DNA from: an uncultured Clostridia bacterium
GTDB lineage: Bacteria; Bacillota; Clostridia; Lachnospirales; Anaerotignaceae
DNA: 64,000 bases
Direction: 5' to 3'
Assembly (NCBI GenBank): GCA_910587735.1
Contig: CAJUNT010000004.1
Coordinates: 62,001 to 126,000 of the forward strand
A program made the translations under genes and the position numbers. The notes beneath the pieces were generated by a model, which was given only the letters and a program-made list of their open reading frames with translations, was not told the origin of the DNA and searched no databases. How positions within the stretch are numbered: the first letter of the stretch is position 1; every line of letters starts with the position of its first letter. Positions 54,136 through 63,784 of the stretch are shown here, piece by piece.

Positions 54136-55368
54136 ATGGAAAAAGAAAATTATAATGGATACAACAATGAAAATGGAGAACCGAAATTATATGATGAATT
54201 ACCAAAAGAAGTTGTGGATATGCTTATGGAAACACACCCTCTTATGGGAAAAAATGAGCAGTCAGATGGTGCAACTATGTATCGAAGAAGAAACAAACAA
54301 AATACTGTACAAGCAGAACCAAGTCAAGATACAACTTCTTATGTAGACTGGAGCGGAGGAGGAGGGGAAGAAACCATTGTAGGCAGAAGAACACGCCGAT
54401 ATGCCCAAGAAGATGGCGACCAGCAGTATACCATGAGATTTCAAACAATACAGTCTGAAAGTGGTATACAAGATGATATGTATCAAACACAAAAAATAGA
54501 TTTTACACCTCAATATTCACCACATCAGCAGGAATACAATACTATGGATTATGGCAATAATCAATATGATAATTCATATGAACAGCAACCAGAATATATG
54601 GAAGAGGTATCTCAAAATACAAATTATGATTATCAAAATTCTTATCAAGGCGGTTATCAGCAAGATGACTATGAAAACAGCGAACAAAATGGATATATGG
54701 AACAAAACACTTATAATATGTCTGAAAGAAGGGACAGAAAAGGACCTTTGATGCAGGAAATTGAAATTACACTCCCTGGTCCAGGAGGAGCAAGAGAAGA
54801 GCCACAACAAGGTAGAAGAAACCGCCATAATCATTATGAAGATTTTGATTTAGCAAGAGGCGCAAAACAAATGGATTTGGACGAGTTATATAGTGATGAT
54901 TATGATGATGAAGAAACCATTTCATTTCGCCCTGGCAAAAAATTAAGTATTATATTTTCTATTATTGTCATTGTTTTAATTGGTTTTTTAGGCTTTAAAT
55001 GTGTTTCTTTGGGGGGAAAATTAAAAGAAGCAGAAAAAACGATTGCAGAAAATAATGATTTGAATGAAAAATATCAATCTTTGGAAATGGAAAATTTAAA
55101 ATTAGAAGAAGAATTAAGAACATTAAAAGCAGGAGGAACACCAGAAACACCAGAGGGAGAAAACAACGAAGCACAAGGCAATGAAACAAGTAGCGATGAC
55201 CCTGGTAATTTTGATTGGTATACTGTGACAGAAAGTGATAATTCTTGGTGGGCATTGGCACAAAAATTTTATAATGATGGTACACAATATCAAAAAATAT
55301 TAGATGCTAACGGAAAAAAAGAAAGTGATTATGTAAGGGTAGGGGATAAATTAAAAATACCAAAATAA
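54136..55368 (+). CDS. Membrane protein with C-terminal LysM domain
   Basis: 410 residues. The first about 270 are hydrophilic and rich in Asn, Gln, Tyr, Glu; one membrane helix near 276-295 (LSIIFSIIVIVLIGFLGFKC); then a coiled coil (LKEAEKTIAENNDLNEKYQS...) and a C-terminal LysM domain (WYTVTESDNSWWALAQKFYN, VRVGDKLKIPK) facing the wall. Looks like a bitopic wall-binding protein with a disordered cytoplasmic part, perhaps in division or spore formation; unproved. Start after GCGGAGGAGAACT. Confidence 0.85.
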   Translation: MEKENYNGYNNENGEPKLYDELPKEVVDMLMETHPLMGKNEQSDGATMYRRRNKQNTVQAEPSQDTTSYVDWSGGGGEETIVGRRTRRYAQEDGDQQYTMRFQTIQSESGIQDDMYQTQKIDFTPQYSPHQQEYNTMDYGNNQYDNSYEQQPEYMEEVSQNTNYDYQNSYQGGYQQDDYENSEQNGYMEQNTYNMSERRDRKGPLMQEIEITLPGPGGAREEPQQGRRNRHNHYEDFDLARGAKQMDLDELYSDDYDDEETISFRPGKKLSIIFSIIVIVLIGFLGFKCVSLGGKLKEAEKTIAENNDLNEKYQSLEMENLKLEEELRTLKAGGTPETPEGENNEAQGNETSSDDPGNFDWYTVTESDNSWWALAQKFYNDGTQYQKILDANGKKESDYVRVGDKLKIPK

Positions 55369-55462
55369 TCAATATCTACATATGAAAAATAAAACAGCTA
55401 TGATTCAATTTTAATAGAGATATAAGTTATCTCAAAATAACAATATAGAATGGAGAAATGGT

Positions 55463-57043
55463 ATGGGGCAAGAGGAATTAACAAAAAAGACCTTAGCAGA
55501 ATTGCAGAAAATGGGAAAAGAGATTGGATTAAAGTCTGTCAGTAAATTACGAAAAACCGAATTAATTGAAAAAATACAATCCGAAGAAGAAAGCGATAAA
55601 ACAGAAGAAAACACATCAATTAAAAGTATCACTACATATGGTTTTGAATTAGAAAATAATAAACCATGTAATGAATTGCCCTCAGAACAAAATAATATAG
55701 AACAAAAATTAAAAATAACAGAACAAAAAGAAACAAAACAAGAAACAAAAAAAACAGAACAAAAAGAAACAGAACAGGAAATAAAAACAACAGAACAAAA
55801 AGAAGCAGAGCAGGAAACAAAAACGACAGAACAAAAAGAAACTGGGCAGGAAACAAAAACAGCAGAACAAAAGGAAAAGGCGTTACAATCTTTAGACAGT
55901 GGCTTAATTGGGGAAGGCATACTGGAGGTAATGGCAGACGGATATGGTTTTTTGAGGGCAGAAAATTTTTTAAGAGGTAGCGGGGATATTTATATTTCTC
56001 AATCTCAAATTAAACGATTTAATTTAAAAACAGGAGATTGTGTACAGGGGAATATTCGTGTTGCAAGAGAAAATGAAAAATATAATGCATTACTTTATGT
56101 AAAAAGTGTAAATGGAGATTCACCTCAAAAGGCAATCAATAGACCTTCTTTTGAAGATTTGACACCTATTTATCCAGAGGAAAAATTAAAATTAGAAACA
56201 GGAAGGACAGCATTGTCAGGACGTTTGATTGATTTGGTTGCACCGATTGGAAAAGGGCAAAGAGGTATTATTGTTGCACCTCCAAAAGTGGGAAAAACAA
56301 TGCTTTTAACACAACTAGCAAATGCAATTACAAAAAACCATAAAGAAGTTTATTTGATATTTTTATTAATTGATGAAAGACCAGAAGAAGTAACAGACAT
56401 ACAACGCTCTATCACTGGTAAAAATGTAGATATTGTGTATTCTACATTTGATGAAGAACCAGAACACCACAAAAGAGTTGCAGAAATGGTTTTAGAAAGA
56501 GCAAAAAGAATGGTAGAACAAGGAAAGGATTTAATTATATTGCTTGACAGCATTACAAGACTAGCAAGAGCATATAATTTAACCATTCCACCTAGCGGAA
56601 GAACACTTTCAGGGGGGCTTGACCCTTCTGCATTATATATGCCAAAACGCTTTTTTGGTGCAGCAAGAAATATTGAAGATGGAGGAAGTTTGACAATATT
56701 AGCAACTGCTTTAGTGGATACAGGCAGTAAAATGGACGATGTTATATTTGAGGAATTTAAAGGAACAGGCAATATGGAATTGGTTTTAGATAAAAGGCTG
56801 TCAGAAAGAAGAATTTTTCCAGCGGTAGATATTAACCGTTCTGGTACAAGACGAGAAGAAAAACTCTTAACAAAACAAGAAATGGATTGTATTTTTATGT
56901 TGAGAAAAGTAACAAGCAATATGGCTACAGTAGATGTTACAGAAAGTGTTTTAGAATGGATGAAAAAAACAGGAAATAATAGAGAATTTATAGGAAGATT
57001 GCCAGGATTTGAGAAAACTTTAAGCAATAAAATGGAAAAATAA
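55463..57043 (+). CDS. rho: Transcription termination factor Rho
   Basis: Hexameric RNA helicase that releases RNA polymerase. 526 residues: the Rho-N-like start (LTKKTLAELQKMGKEIGLKS, KLRKTELIEKIQ), then a Glu/Lys/Gln/Thr repeat (about 86-140), the RNA-binding cold-shock-like domain (GILEVMADGYGFLRAENFLR, DIYISQSQIKRFNLKTGD), Walker A APPKVGKTML, LIDERPEEVTDIQRS, Walker B DLIILLDSITRLARAYN and the R-loop SGGLDPSALYMPKRFFGAAR. Longer than E. coli Rho (419) because of the insert. rpmE follows, as in many Firmicutes. Confidence 0.96.
   Translation: MGQEELTKKTLAELQKMGKEIGLKSVSKLRKTELIEKIQSEEESDKTEENTSIKSITTYGFELENNKPCNELPSEQNNIEQKLKITEQKETKQETKKTEQKETEQEIKTTEQKEAEQETKTTEQKETGQETKTAEQKEKALQSLDSGLIGEGILEVMADGYGFLRAENFLRGSGDIYISQSQIKRFNLKTGDCVQGNIRVARENEKYNALLYVKSVNGDSPQKAINRPSFEDLTPIYPEEKLKLETGRTALSGRLIDLVAPIGKGQRGIIVAPPKVGKTMLLTQLANAITKNHKEVYLIFLLIDERPEEVTDIQRSITGKNVDIVYSTFDEEPEHHKRVAEMVLERAKRMVEQGKDLIILLDSITRLARAYNLTIPPSGRTLSGGLDPSALYMPKRFFGAARNIEDGGSLTILATALVDTGSKMDDVIFEEFKGTGNMELVLDKRLSERRIFPAVDINRSGTRREEKLLTKQEMDCIFMLRKVTSNMATVDVTESVLEWMKKTGNNREFIGRLPGFEKTLSNKMEK
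55718..55861. repeat. Four 36-bp tandem repeats within rho
   Basis: Codes for TEQKETKQETKK, TEQKETEQEIKT, TEQKEAEQETKT, TEQKETGQETKT, then a partial AEQKEKA. The DNA is similarly repeated (ACAGAACAAAAAGAA at each unit). Confidence 0.92.
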
Positions 57044-57086
57044 TATTATAGAAATATAGAACAATAGATATTGTTCAAGAAATAGA

Positions 57087-57117
57087 AAAAGGCTATTGCT
57101 TTTGTGCATAGCCTTTT
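57087..57117 (+). terminator. Terminator after rho
   Basis: AAAAGGCTAT (57087-57096) pairs with ATAGCCTTTT (57108-57117). Confidence 0.8.
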
Positions 57118-57160
57118 ATTTGTGAACATAAAATGTATTTGATTTCATATAATAAATATA

Positions 57161-57189
57161 TTGCCAAATTGAAAAAAAAGTGATATACT
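57161..57189 (+). promoter_or_regulatory. Promoter for rpmE
   Basis: -35 TTGCCA (57161-57166), 17-nt spacer, -10 TATACT (57184-57189), 58 bp before the start codon. Confidence 0.65.
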
Positions 57190-57246
57190 GTTAGCGTTGT
57201 CTTTAAATAATGTAAAATTATTGATCAACAGAAAGAGGTGAATGAT

Positions 57247-57450
57247 GTGAGAGAAGGAATCCATCCAAAATATAATCAAGTAAAAGTAAAATGCAACTGT
57301 GGAAATGAATTTGTTACAGGTTCCACAAAGGAAGAAATCAGAGTGGAAGTTTGCTCTAAATGCCATCCATTTTATACAGGTAGCCAGAAATTATTGCTTG
57401 AAGCAGGCGGTAGAGTTGAGAAATTTAATAAAAAATATGGCAGAAAATAA
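57247..57450 (+). CDS. rpmE: Ribosomal protein bL31 (zinc-binding form)
   Basis: 67 residues: REGIHPKYNQVKVKCNCGNE, CSKCHPFYTGSQKLL and VEKFNKKYGRK. The CxC and CxxC motifs (KCNC, CSKC) are the zinc ligands of the primary, Zn-containing L31. The start is GTG at 57247, 6-7 nt after AGAGGTG; the earlier GTG overlaps the ribosome site. Own promoter and terminator. Confidence 0.96.
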   Translation: MREGIHPKYNQVKVKCNCGNEFVTGSTKEEIRVEVCSKCHPFYTGSQKLLLEAGGRVEKFNKKYGRK

Positions 57451-57461
57451 TATAAACGGTC

Positions 57462-57498
57462 AAAAGGGTGGGGTGTATAGCATATCCCGCCTTTTTTT
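57462..57498 (+). terminator. Terminator after rpmE
   Basis: AAAAGG..TGGG (57462-57472) pairs with CCCGCCTTTT (57486-57495), one bulge and a G-T wobble, then T-run. Confidence 0.75.
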
Positions 57499-57576
57499 AT
57501 ATCATGAAATGTATTTGTAAAATTTTTATAGACTATCATTATTTATAAAAAAATATATTGGAAAGAAGCTGAGAGA

Positions 57577-58518
57577 TTGAAAAGAACAAGTATAGGTGGT
57601 CAAGCGGTTATTGAAGGCGTTATGATGCGTGGAAAAACAATATATGCTATGGCAGTACGTAATCCAGAAGGAGGTATTACATTAGAGGAACAAAGCTGTA
57701 CAGGACTTTCTAAAAAATATAAAATTTTTACATTGCCTATATTTAGAGGTATGGCGGCATTTGTAGATTCTCTTGTAACAGGTACAAAAATTATGATGCG
57801 TTCAGCAGAAATTGCAGGGGAAGGTATTATGGAAGAGGAAGAAGGAGAACCTTCTAAATTTGAAAAATGGATAATGGACAAATTTGGTGATAAAGTAAAT
57901 GATGCGATTATTTATATTAGTGTGTTTTTGTCTGTTATTATGAGTGTAGCACTTTTTTTTATGCTTCCAGTATGGTTGGGAGGTTTTTTTAAAAATATTG
58001 TGCCTACATGGGGATTAGGTATCGTGGAAGGTATCATTAGAATTAGTATTTTTTTAGTATATATTTTTGCTATTTCAAAAATGAAAGAGATACAAAGAGT
58101 ATTCCAATATCATGGTGCAGAACATAAAACAATTAATTGCTTTGAAAAAGAATTGCCTTTAACAGTAGAAAATGTAAAAACTTGCACAAGACTGCATAAA
58201 AGATGTGGCACTAGCTTTTTACTTCTTGTTATGATTATTAGTATGGTTGTGTTATTTTTTGTGCAAACAGATAATATTGCACTGCGCTTACTGAGTCGTA
58301 TTATATTAGTTCCTTTTATTGCAGGACTTTCTTATGAAGTAATAAAATGGGCAGGTAGTTCTGATAATAAATTAGTAGCAGCAATTAGCTATCCAGGACT
58401 TTGCCTTCAAAAAATTACAACAAGTGAACCAGACAGCGGACAAATAGAAACAGCAATCGCAGCAATGCAAAAAGTACTTGAAGTAGAAGGCGATGACAGT
58501 AAAAAAATTGAGGAATAA
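57577..58518 (+). CDS. DUF1385 membrane protein (YqhQ-like)
   Basis: 313 residues. N-terminal TSIGGQAVIEGVMMRGKTIY, central membrane helices (about 100-165 and 205-250), and the conserved YHGAEHKTINCFEKELPLTV followed by TCTRLHKRCGTSFLL. Conserved in Firmicutes and usually next to rpmE/prmC/prfA as here; function undetermined. Starts with TTG at 57577 and only a weak ribosome site. prmC begins 2 bp after its stop, so the two are coupled. Confidence 0.9.
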   Translation: MKRTSIGGQAVIEGVMMRGKTIYAMAVRNPEGGITLEEQSCTGLSKKYKIFTLPIFRGMAAFVDSLVTGTKIMMRSAEIAGEGIMEEEEGEPSKFEKWIMDKFGDKVNDAIIYISVFLSVIMSVALFFMLPVWLGGFFKNIVPTWGLGIVEGIIRISIFLVYIFAISKMKEIQRVFQYHGAEHKTINCFEKELPLTVENVKTCTRLHKRCGTSFLLLVMIISMVVLFFVQTDNIALRLLSRIILVPFIAGLSYEVIKWAGSSDNKLVAAISYPGLCLQKITTSEPDSGQIETAIAAMQKVLEVEGDDSKKIEE

Positions 58519-58520
58519 AT

Positions 58521-59366
58521 ATGAATATAGAACAAGCATTATTATTTGGCAAAAAGAAATTAAAGCAATATGATATAGAAAGCTATACCATTGATGCGAC
58601 ATTGCTTTTAATGAAAGCAATGTCATTTACAAAAGTACAGATTTATACAAACAATCATGTTATATTAACACAAAAACAGCAAAAAGAATATTTATATGAT
58701 TTGGAGCAAAGAATACAAGGAAAACCCATACAATATATTACAGGTGTTTGCGAATTTATGGGATTACCGTTTACAGTACAAGAGGGGGTTTTGATTCCTA
58801 GAGCAGATACAGAAATATTAGTAGAAACTGTTTTGCAATATCATGAAAAGGAACATTTTCAAAATGCTATTGATATTTGCACAGGTACAGGCTGTATTGC
58901 AGTTAGTTTGGCAAAATATACTGATATTTCAATGTATGGTGTTGATATTAGTGAAAGAGCATTACAAATAGCGAAGAAAAATGCACAATATCATGCTGTT
59001 TCTGTTACATGGTTTCAAAGTGACTTATTTCAAAATGTGCCAATGTCATTGGCACATTTTGACTGCATTGTTTCCAATCCTCCTTATATTGCAACAAAAG
59101 AAATACAAACACTTATGAATTCTGTGAAATGTTTTGAGCCTCATTTGGCATTAGACGGAGGAAAATATGGTACTGATTTTTATAAAAAAATTGCACAGCA
59201 ATCGAAACAATATTTAAAAAAAGGTGCTTTTTTATTTTTTGAAATTGGATATCAACAAGCGGAAGCTGTTTGTAGTATATTAAATCAAAACGGTTTTGAT
59301 AATATTGTAGTGTGTAAAGATTTAGCAGGATTAGATAGAGTTGTATTAGGACAGTATATGAAATAA
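58521..59366 (+). CDS. prmC: Release factor glutamine methyltransferase
   Basis: Methylates the Gln of the GGQ motif of release factors. 281 residues: helical N-terminal domain; KPIQYITGVCEFMGLPFTVQ, VLIPRADTEILVE, SAM site AIDICTGTGCIAVSLAK and catalytic VSNPPYIATKEI (NPPY). Sits just upstream of its substrate gene prfA. Confidence 0.96.
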   Translation: MNIEQALLFGKKKLKQYDIESYTIDATLLLMKAMSFTKVQIYTNNHVILTQKQQKEYLYDLEQRIQGKPIQYITGVCEFMGLPFTVQEGVLIPRADTEILVETVLQYHEKEHFQNAIDICTGTGCIAVSLAKYTDISMYGVDISERALQIAKKNAQYHAVSVTWFQSDLFQNVPMSLAHFDCIVSNPPYIATKEIQTLMNSVKCFEPHLALDGGKYGTDFYKKIAQQSKQYLKKGAFLFFEIGYQQAEAVCSILNQNGFDNIVVCKDLAGLDRVVLGQYMK

Positions 59367-59443
59367 TATGACATAAAATGATTTTATTAAATATAGTTTT
59401 ATATATGTAAGTATAAAATGGTAAATACAATAGGGAGGATATT

Positions 59444-60508
59444 ATGTTAGAGCGTTTGGCAGAAATTGAGATAAAATATACAGATTTGTCTGAACAAGTG
59501 AATGACCCAGATATCATTGCGAGTCAATCAGAATGGCGCAGACTAATGAAAGAATACAGTGACTTAACACCTATTATAGAAAAATATAGACAATATAAAA
59601 AAATAGAACAGGAAATTGCGGATAATTTAGAGCTTTTAAATGAAAAACTAGATGAAGATATGAAAGAATTAGTAAAAGAAGAATTATCACAAAATAAGCA
59701 AATTTTAGAAGAGTTGAAAAAAGAATTGACAATATTGCTTTTACCTAAAGACCCTAATGATGATAAAAATGTTATTGTAGAAATCAGAGGAGGTGCTGGA
59801 GGTGATGAAGCAGCATTATTTGCAGGAGATTTATTTCGTATGTACTCTCGCTATGCAGAAAGACGTCGTTGGAAAACAGAAATTATGAATAGTAATGAAA
59901 GTGATTTGGGTGGTTTTAAAGAAATTTCATTTATGATACAAGGACAAGGTGCTTATTCTCGTTTAAAATATGAAAGCGGTGTGCATAGAGTACAGAGAAT
60001 ACCTTCTACAGAAAGTGGTGGTAGAATACATACTTCTACTGTTACAGTTGCAGTATTGCCAGAAGCGGAGGAAGTAGATGTCAATTTGAATATGAACGAT
60101 GTGCGTATTGATGTATTTCGTTCTTCGGGAAACGGTGGACAGTGTGTTAATACAACGGATTCTGCTGTAAGAGTAACACATATTCCTACTGGTATTGTGG
60201 TTTCTTGTCAGAATGAAAAATCTCAAATTAAAAATAAAGCACAAGCATTAAAAGTACTTTATGCTCGTTTATATGAAATGGAACAAGCAAAACATGATGC
60301 GGAAATTTCAGCAGACAGACGTTCTCAAGTAGGCACAGGAGACAGAAGTGAAAGAATTAGAACATACAATTTTCCTCAAGGACGTGTAACAGACCATAGA
60401 ATCAGTTTGACACTTCATAGATTAGATGGCATATTAGATGGGGATTTAGATGAAATTATGAATACACTGATTACAACAGACCAAGCAAAAAAATTACAAA
60501 TGAACTAA
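59444..60508 (+). CDS. prfA: Peptide chain release factor 1
   Basis: Recognises UAA and UAG stop codons. 354 residues with the peptide-anticodon region, the GGQ motif in RSSGNGGQCVNTTDSAVR, and RSEKIRTYNFPQGRVTDHR-type end (here GDRSERIRTYNFPQGR). Shine-Dalgarno AGGGAGGATATT. Length normal. Follows prmC by 77 bp. Confidence 0.97.
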   Translation: MLERLAEIEIKYTDLSEQVNDPDIIASQSEWRRLMKEYSDLTPIIEKYRQYKKIEQEIADNLELLNEKLDEDMKELVKEELSQNKQILEELKKELTILLLPKDPNDDKNVIVEIRGGAGGDEAALFAGDLFRMYSRYAERRRWKTEIMNSNESDLGGFKEISFMIQGQGAYSRLKYESGVHRVQRIPSTESGGRIHTSTVTVAVLPEAEEVDVNLNMNDVRIDVFRSSGNGGQCVNTTDSAVRVTHIPTGIVVSCQNEKSQIKNKAQALKVLYARLYEMEQAKHDAEISADRRSQVGTGDRSERIRTYNFPQGRVTDHRISLTLHRLDGILDGDLDEIMNTLITTDQAKKLQMN

Positions 60509-60546
60509 CATAAAGTGAAATCATAAAATAGGAAAGGCGATAAAAT

Positions 60547-61083
60547 ATGAATGAATTAATAGATTTATTTTTGTCATTTTGTCGTATTGGCGGTTTTACA
60601 TTTGGGGGCGGGTATGCCATGTTGCCTATGATACAAAAAGAAATTGTGGAACAAAGAAAATGGGCAACAGAAGATGAAGTGATGGATTATTTTGCAATAG
60701 GACAATGTACACCTGGAGTCATTGCCGTGAATACTGCAACATTTATAGGATATAAAAGAAAAGGTGTTTTAGGAGGTATTGCAGCAACAGCAGGCGTTAT
60801 ATTTCCTTCTATTGTCATTGTAACATTGATAGCTGCATTTTTAAATAATTTTGCGGAATTAGAAATGGTACAAAATGCATTGGGAGCAATTCGTACTGTG
60901 GTAGGTGTATTGATACTCAATGCTGTAATTCGTATGTGGAAAAAAACATCAGTAGATAAAATTTGTATTACTATTACAGTCATTGCATTTTTAGCTTCTT
61001 TTGTATTTGATATTTCACCTATTATTGTTGTAGTGATAGGTGGAGGAATAGGACTTTTTTTAAAGGGAGGTAAAAAGGCATGA
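60547..61083 (+). CDS. chrA: Chromate transporter, first half (ChrA-like)
   Basis: 178 residues, six helices, one CHR domain: FGGGYAMLPMIQKEIVEQRK, CTPGVIAVNTATFIGYKRKG, GVIFPSIVIV. In Firmicutes CHR domains are often split into two genes; the pair would make the antiparallel heterodimer. Substrate chromate/sulfate or another anion; not proven here. Overlaps the next gene by 4 bp. Confidence 0.93.
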   Translation: MNELIDLFLSFCRIGGFTFGGGYAMLPMIQKEIVEQRKWATEDEVMDYFAIGQCTPGVIAVNTATFIGYKRKGVLGGIAATAGVIFPSIVIVTLIAAFLNNFAELEMVQNALGAIRTVVGVLILNAVIRMWKKTSVDKICITITVIAFLASFVFDISPIIVVVIGGGIGLFLKGGKKA

Positions 61084-61649
61084 CAGAAATCATTATACTT
61101 TTTGCAGAATTTTTTAAAACAGGTCTTTTTGCAATAGGAGGAGGGCTTGCTACACTTCCTTTTTTATATGATATGGCAGATAAATATGATTGGTTTACAA
61201 AAGATATGATTTCTGATATGATTGCCATTTCAGAATCGACTCCTGGACCTATGGGCATCAATATGGCAACATATACTGGTTTTCAAAATATGGGCGTGTT
61301 AGGAAGCATAATAGCAACAGTAGGGCTTGTTATGCCTTCTGTTATCATTATTATATGGGTTTCTAAATTTTTGGAAAAATTTAGAGAAAATCAGTATGTA
61401 GATAAAGTGTTTGCTACATTACGTCCTACTGTAACAGGTCTGATAGCATCAGCAGGGTTTGCAGTACTTGTGCAAGCATTATTTCGATTAGAAGCAATAC
61501 AAAATGGTACTTTTGATTGGGCAAATTTTATAAAACCGAAAGAATGTATATTGTTTGTGGTTTTTTTTGTGCTTATGAACAAATTTGATAAGCATCCCAT
61601 ATTTTATATTGCATTAGCTGCTGTAATTGGTATTGTATTTCATTTTTAA
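61080..61649 (+). CDS. chrA: Chromate transporter, second half (ChrA-like)
   Basis: 189 residues, one CHR domain homologous to the first gene: FAIGGGLATLPFLYDMADKY, ISESTPGPMGINMATYTGFQ, GLVMPSVIIII. Starts at the ATG of the ATGA overlap with the first half, so both are translated together. Closed by a terminator. Confidence 0.93.
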   Translation: MTEIIILFAEFFKTGLFAIGGGLATLPFLYDMADKYDWFTKDMISDMIAISESTPGPMGINMATYTGFQNMGVLGSIIATVGLVMPSVIIIIWVSKFLEKFRENQYVDKVFATLRPTVTGLIASAGFAVLVQALFRLEAIQNGTFDWANFIKPKECILFVVFFVLMNKFDKHPIFYIALAAVIGIVFHF

Positions 61650-61675
61650 TATATATTATAAAAATATGATATTTT

Positions 61676-61711
61676 GAGCGTGCTGGTAGTATTATCAGCA
61701 CGCTTTTTTAT
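61676..61711 (+). terminator. Terminator after the chrA pair
   Basis: AGCGTGCTG (61677-61685) pairs with CAGCACGCT (61696-61704), then six T. Confidence 0.85.
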
Positions 61712-61714
61712 TAT

Positions 61715-61743
61715 TTGACATATTGTTATTGCAGTAGTATACT
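61715..61743 (+). promoter_or_regulatory. Promoter for the stalk-domain gene cluster
   Basis: -35 TTGACA (61715-61720), 17-nt spacer, -10 TATACT (61738-61743), 58 bp before the first gene. Confidence 0.75.
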
Positions 61744-61800
61744 AAAACAGTATAGTTCTATTTATAGTGAATGTAAAAGTGTAAAATGGAGGGAATGGAT

Positions 61801-62695
61801 ATGAAAATAAAAGTATTATTTGCGCTATTATGTAGTATTGTTATGATGTGGAATATACCAGTATTGGCATATGACATAACAGAAGAAGAAATGTATGAAT
61901 ATAGACAACCACGTTATACACCAGAAAAGGATGTTGCAATTAGAGATGGCGAAATTACATTTTACAAATAGTGATTTGCGTATAGAAACAAGAGGTTTTT
62001 TTGTAGAGGAAGTATTAAGCGAAAGGGAACAAAATCATTTTGCTATACGAATTTTAAGAAATGATGAAGAAGAAAATGCTTTTATTAAAATCAATTTTGA
62101 TGCAAAGTTAAAAGATGTTTCAAATGAGGATGTAGAAAATTTATCTGTATTTTCATTGTACTTGAATACGGATAATACAAAAGCAAATAATTTATTTGCG
62201 AAAGAATATAAACAAAATATATTGTTGTTGTATGATTTTTTAGGAGTGCTTAATGAAGAAATGTCATTAGAACTGATAAAAGAAACCAGACAAAGGAAAT
62301 TAGAAGTACAATTCCCTGATATGATATTTTTTGTAGATGACAAAAATATGAAATGGAATGAAGATACAAAACAACTCAAAAAAGCTGTTTATATTAATGA
62401 AAAGGGTACAGCAATGATATGTTTTGATGATTTTATTGATATTGCAAGGCAATTACAAAGTATTGGTGTAAAAGTTTGGCAGGAAAATGATATATATTAT
62501 ATTGTAGCAGGGGAAAACGATATAACAATCAATATGAAAAATGGTGATATTAATATACAAGAAAAAGTATTAAAAAATATATTGGAGCAAAAAGATGGTG
62601 CGTATTATATTAGTTTAAGAGAATTTGCAAATTTGTTTGGTATGGGAGAACGCATTTATTGGCATAGATGGGATAAAACAATACATATTAAATAG
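61801..62695 (+). pseudogene. Frameshifted stalk-domain secreted protein (first paralogue)
   Basis: A signal peptide (MKIKVLFALLCSIVMMWNIP) starts at 61801 after GGAGGGAATGGAT, and the frame ends at 61971 just after GEITFYK. The next frame, from about 61960 to 62695, continues as a stalk-domain protein: it reads TNSDLRIETRGFFVEE, shares SLYLNTDNTKANNLF with the second gene (SLYLDADNTKENNLF), and ends in a stalk-domain part (VYINEKGTAMICFDDF, FGMGERIYWHRWDKTIHI). Removing one T from the TTTT at 61960-61963 would restore one frame. It also lacks about 50 residues found after residue 48 of the second copy. Pseudogene, slippage site or sequence error: not decidable here. Confidence 0.7.
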
Positions 62696-62706
62696 GGGGA
62701 AGCATT

Positions 62707-63765
62707 ATGAAAACAAAAAGAGTATTAGCAATATTATGCAGTGTTGTAATGGTATGGAGTGTAACTGTATTTGCAGATTGTGGCACTACAAAACAGCAGT
62801 ATATACAAAAACAAGTGGATATTAGAAATGAAATGATTACTTTTACTACAATGACACAAGAGCATGATATCGGTTATAGATGTTTTCCAGAGATGTTTAT
62901 TACTATAAAAGAAAATCATGCAGGAGTATTGCATGATGGTGATATTATTTATTTTAAAACAGCTACAGGTGAATATGATAATAAATATTTAAAAGCATTA
63001 GGAATTGATATTACAGCAAAAGGTGTTACAGCAAAAGAAGTAAAATTGCCTGAAGGTAATGAGAATTGTTTTGCTGTTAGCATTTCAAGAGGAAGTAAAA
63101 ACAGTTTAGCAGAAATTGATATAAAGTTTTCTAGTGAATTTTATGGAGTAACTTATAAAGATGAATATATGCCTACATTTTCACTTTATTTAGATGCAGA
63201 TAATACAAAAGAAAATAATTTGTTTTCTGGAGAGCAGGATATATTGTTAAATGGGCAATTTTTAATTGTAACAGGTGGCGATGTAGAAATAGAAAGGCAA
63301 CAGCATGAAAAACATCAAAAATTTAAAAATGGTTTGCCTAATATGTTATTTTCAACTGAATCAAATACTATGACATTAGGTACAGAAAAAATAATATTAA
63401 AACATAACGTTTATATCAATAAAAAGGGTGTGGCAATGCTTTCATTGGAGGATTTTGAATCTATTATGAATCAATTAAATGATATTGGTGCAAGTGCTAG
63501 ACATACTGTTTATTATGATAATGATAATGAAAAAAATTTGTATGATATTACAGCAGGAAGAAATTCTTGTAGTATCTATTGTGAGGGTAATCGTATAAAT
63601 TTTGATTATGATAAAGGTTATAACAAACCAACAATAGAAAATGTATTAGAAGAAAAAAATGGTGTATTTTATATTCCTCTAAGAGTAATAGCGAAAATAC
63701 TGGATATGGAAAATCATATTAGTTGGGATAATCATATAAAAGCAATCATAATATCAGCACAATAA
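62707..63765 (+). CDS. Secreted stalk-domain protein (second paralogue)
   Basis: 352 residues with a signal peptide (MKTKRVLAILCSVVMVWSVT, cleavage near VFA). The middle about 200 residues have no named family. The C-terminal 130 match the copper-amine-oxidase N-terminal-like stalk domain seen in many Clostridia surface proteins: VYINKKGVAMLSLEDFESIM, then NGVFYIPLRVIAKILDMENH and ISWDNHIKAIIIS. Such domains act as external spacers or adhesion modules; the function here is unknown. Paralogous to the frameshifted copy upstream and the next one downstream. Start after AGGGGGAAGCATT. Confidence 0.85.
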   Translation: MKTKRVLAILCSVVMVWSVTVFADCGTTKQQYIQKQVDIRNEMITFTTMTQEHDIGYRCFPEMFITIKENHAGVLHDGDIIYFKTATGEYDNKYLKALGIDITAKGVTAKEVKLPEGNENCFAVSISRGSKNSLAEIDIKFSSEFYGVTYKDEYMPTFSLYLDADNTKENNLFSGEQDILLNGQFLIVTGGDVEIERQQHEKHQKFKNGLPNMLFSTESNTMTLGTEKIILKHNVYINKKGVAMLSLEDFESIMNQLNDIGASARHTVYYDNDNEKNLYDITAGRNSCSIYCEGNRINFDYDKGYNKPTIENVLEEKNGVFYIPLRVIAKILDMENHISWDNHIKAIIISAQ

Positions 63766-63784
63766 GTAAGGAGTGTAATTATTT

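Noticed and set aside
55432..55920. 162-codon minus-strand frame with Phe/Val/Ser/Cys repeats
   Set aside because: It is the complement of the tandem-repeat region of rho; no independent signals.
56350..57027. 225-codon minus-strand frame inside rho
   Set aside because: Antisense shadow of the conserved ATPase domain.
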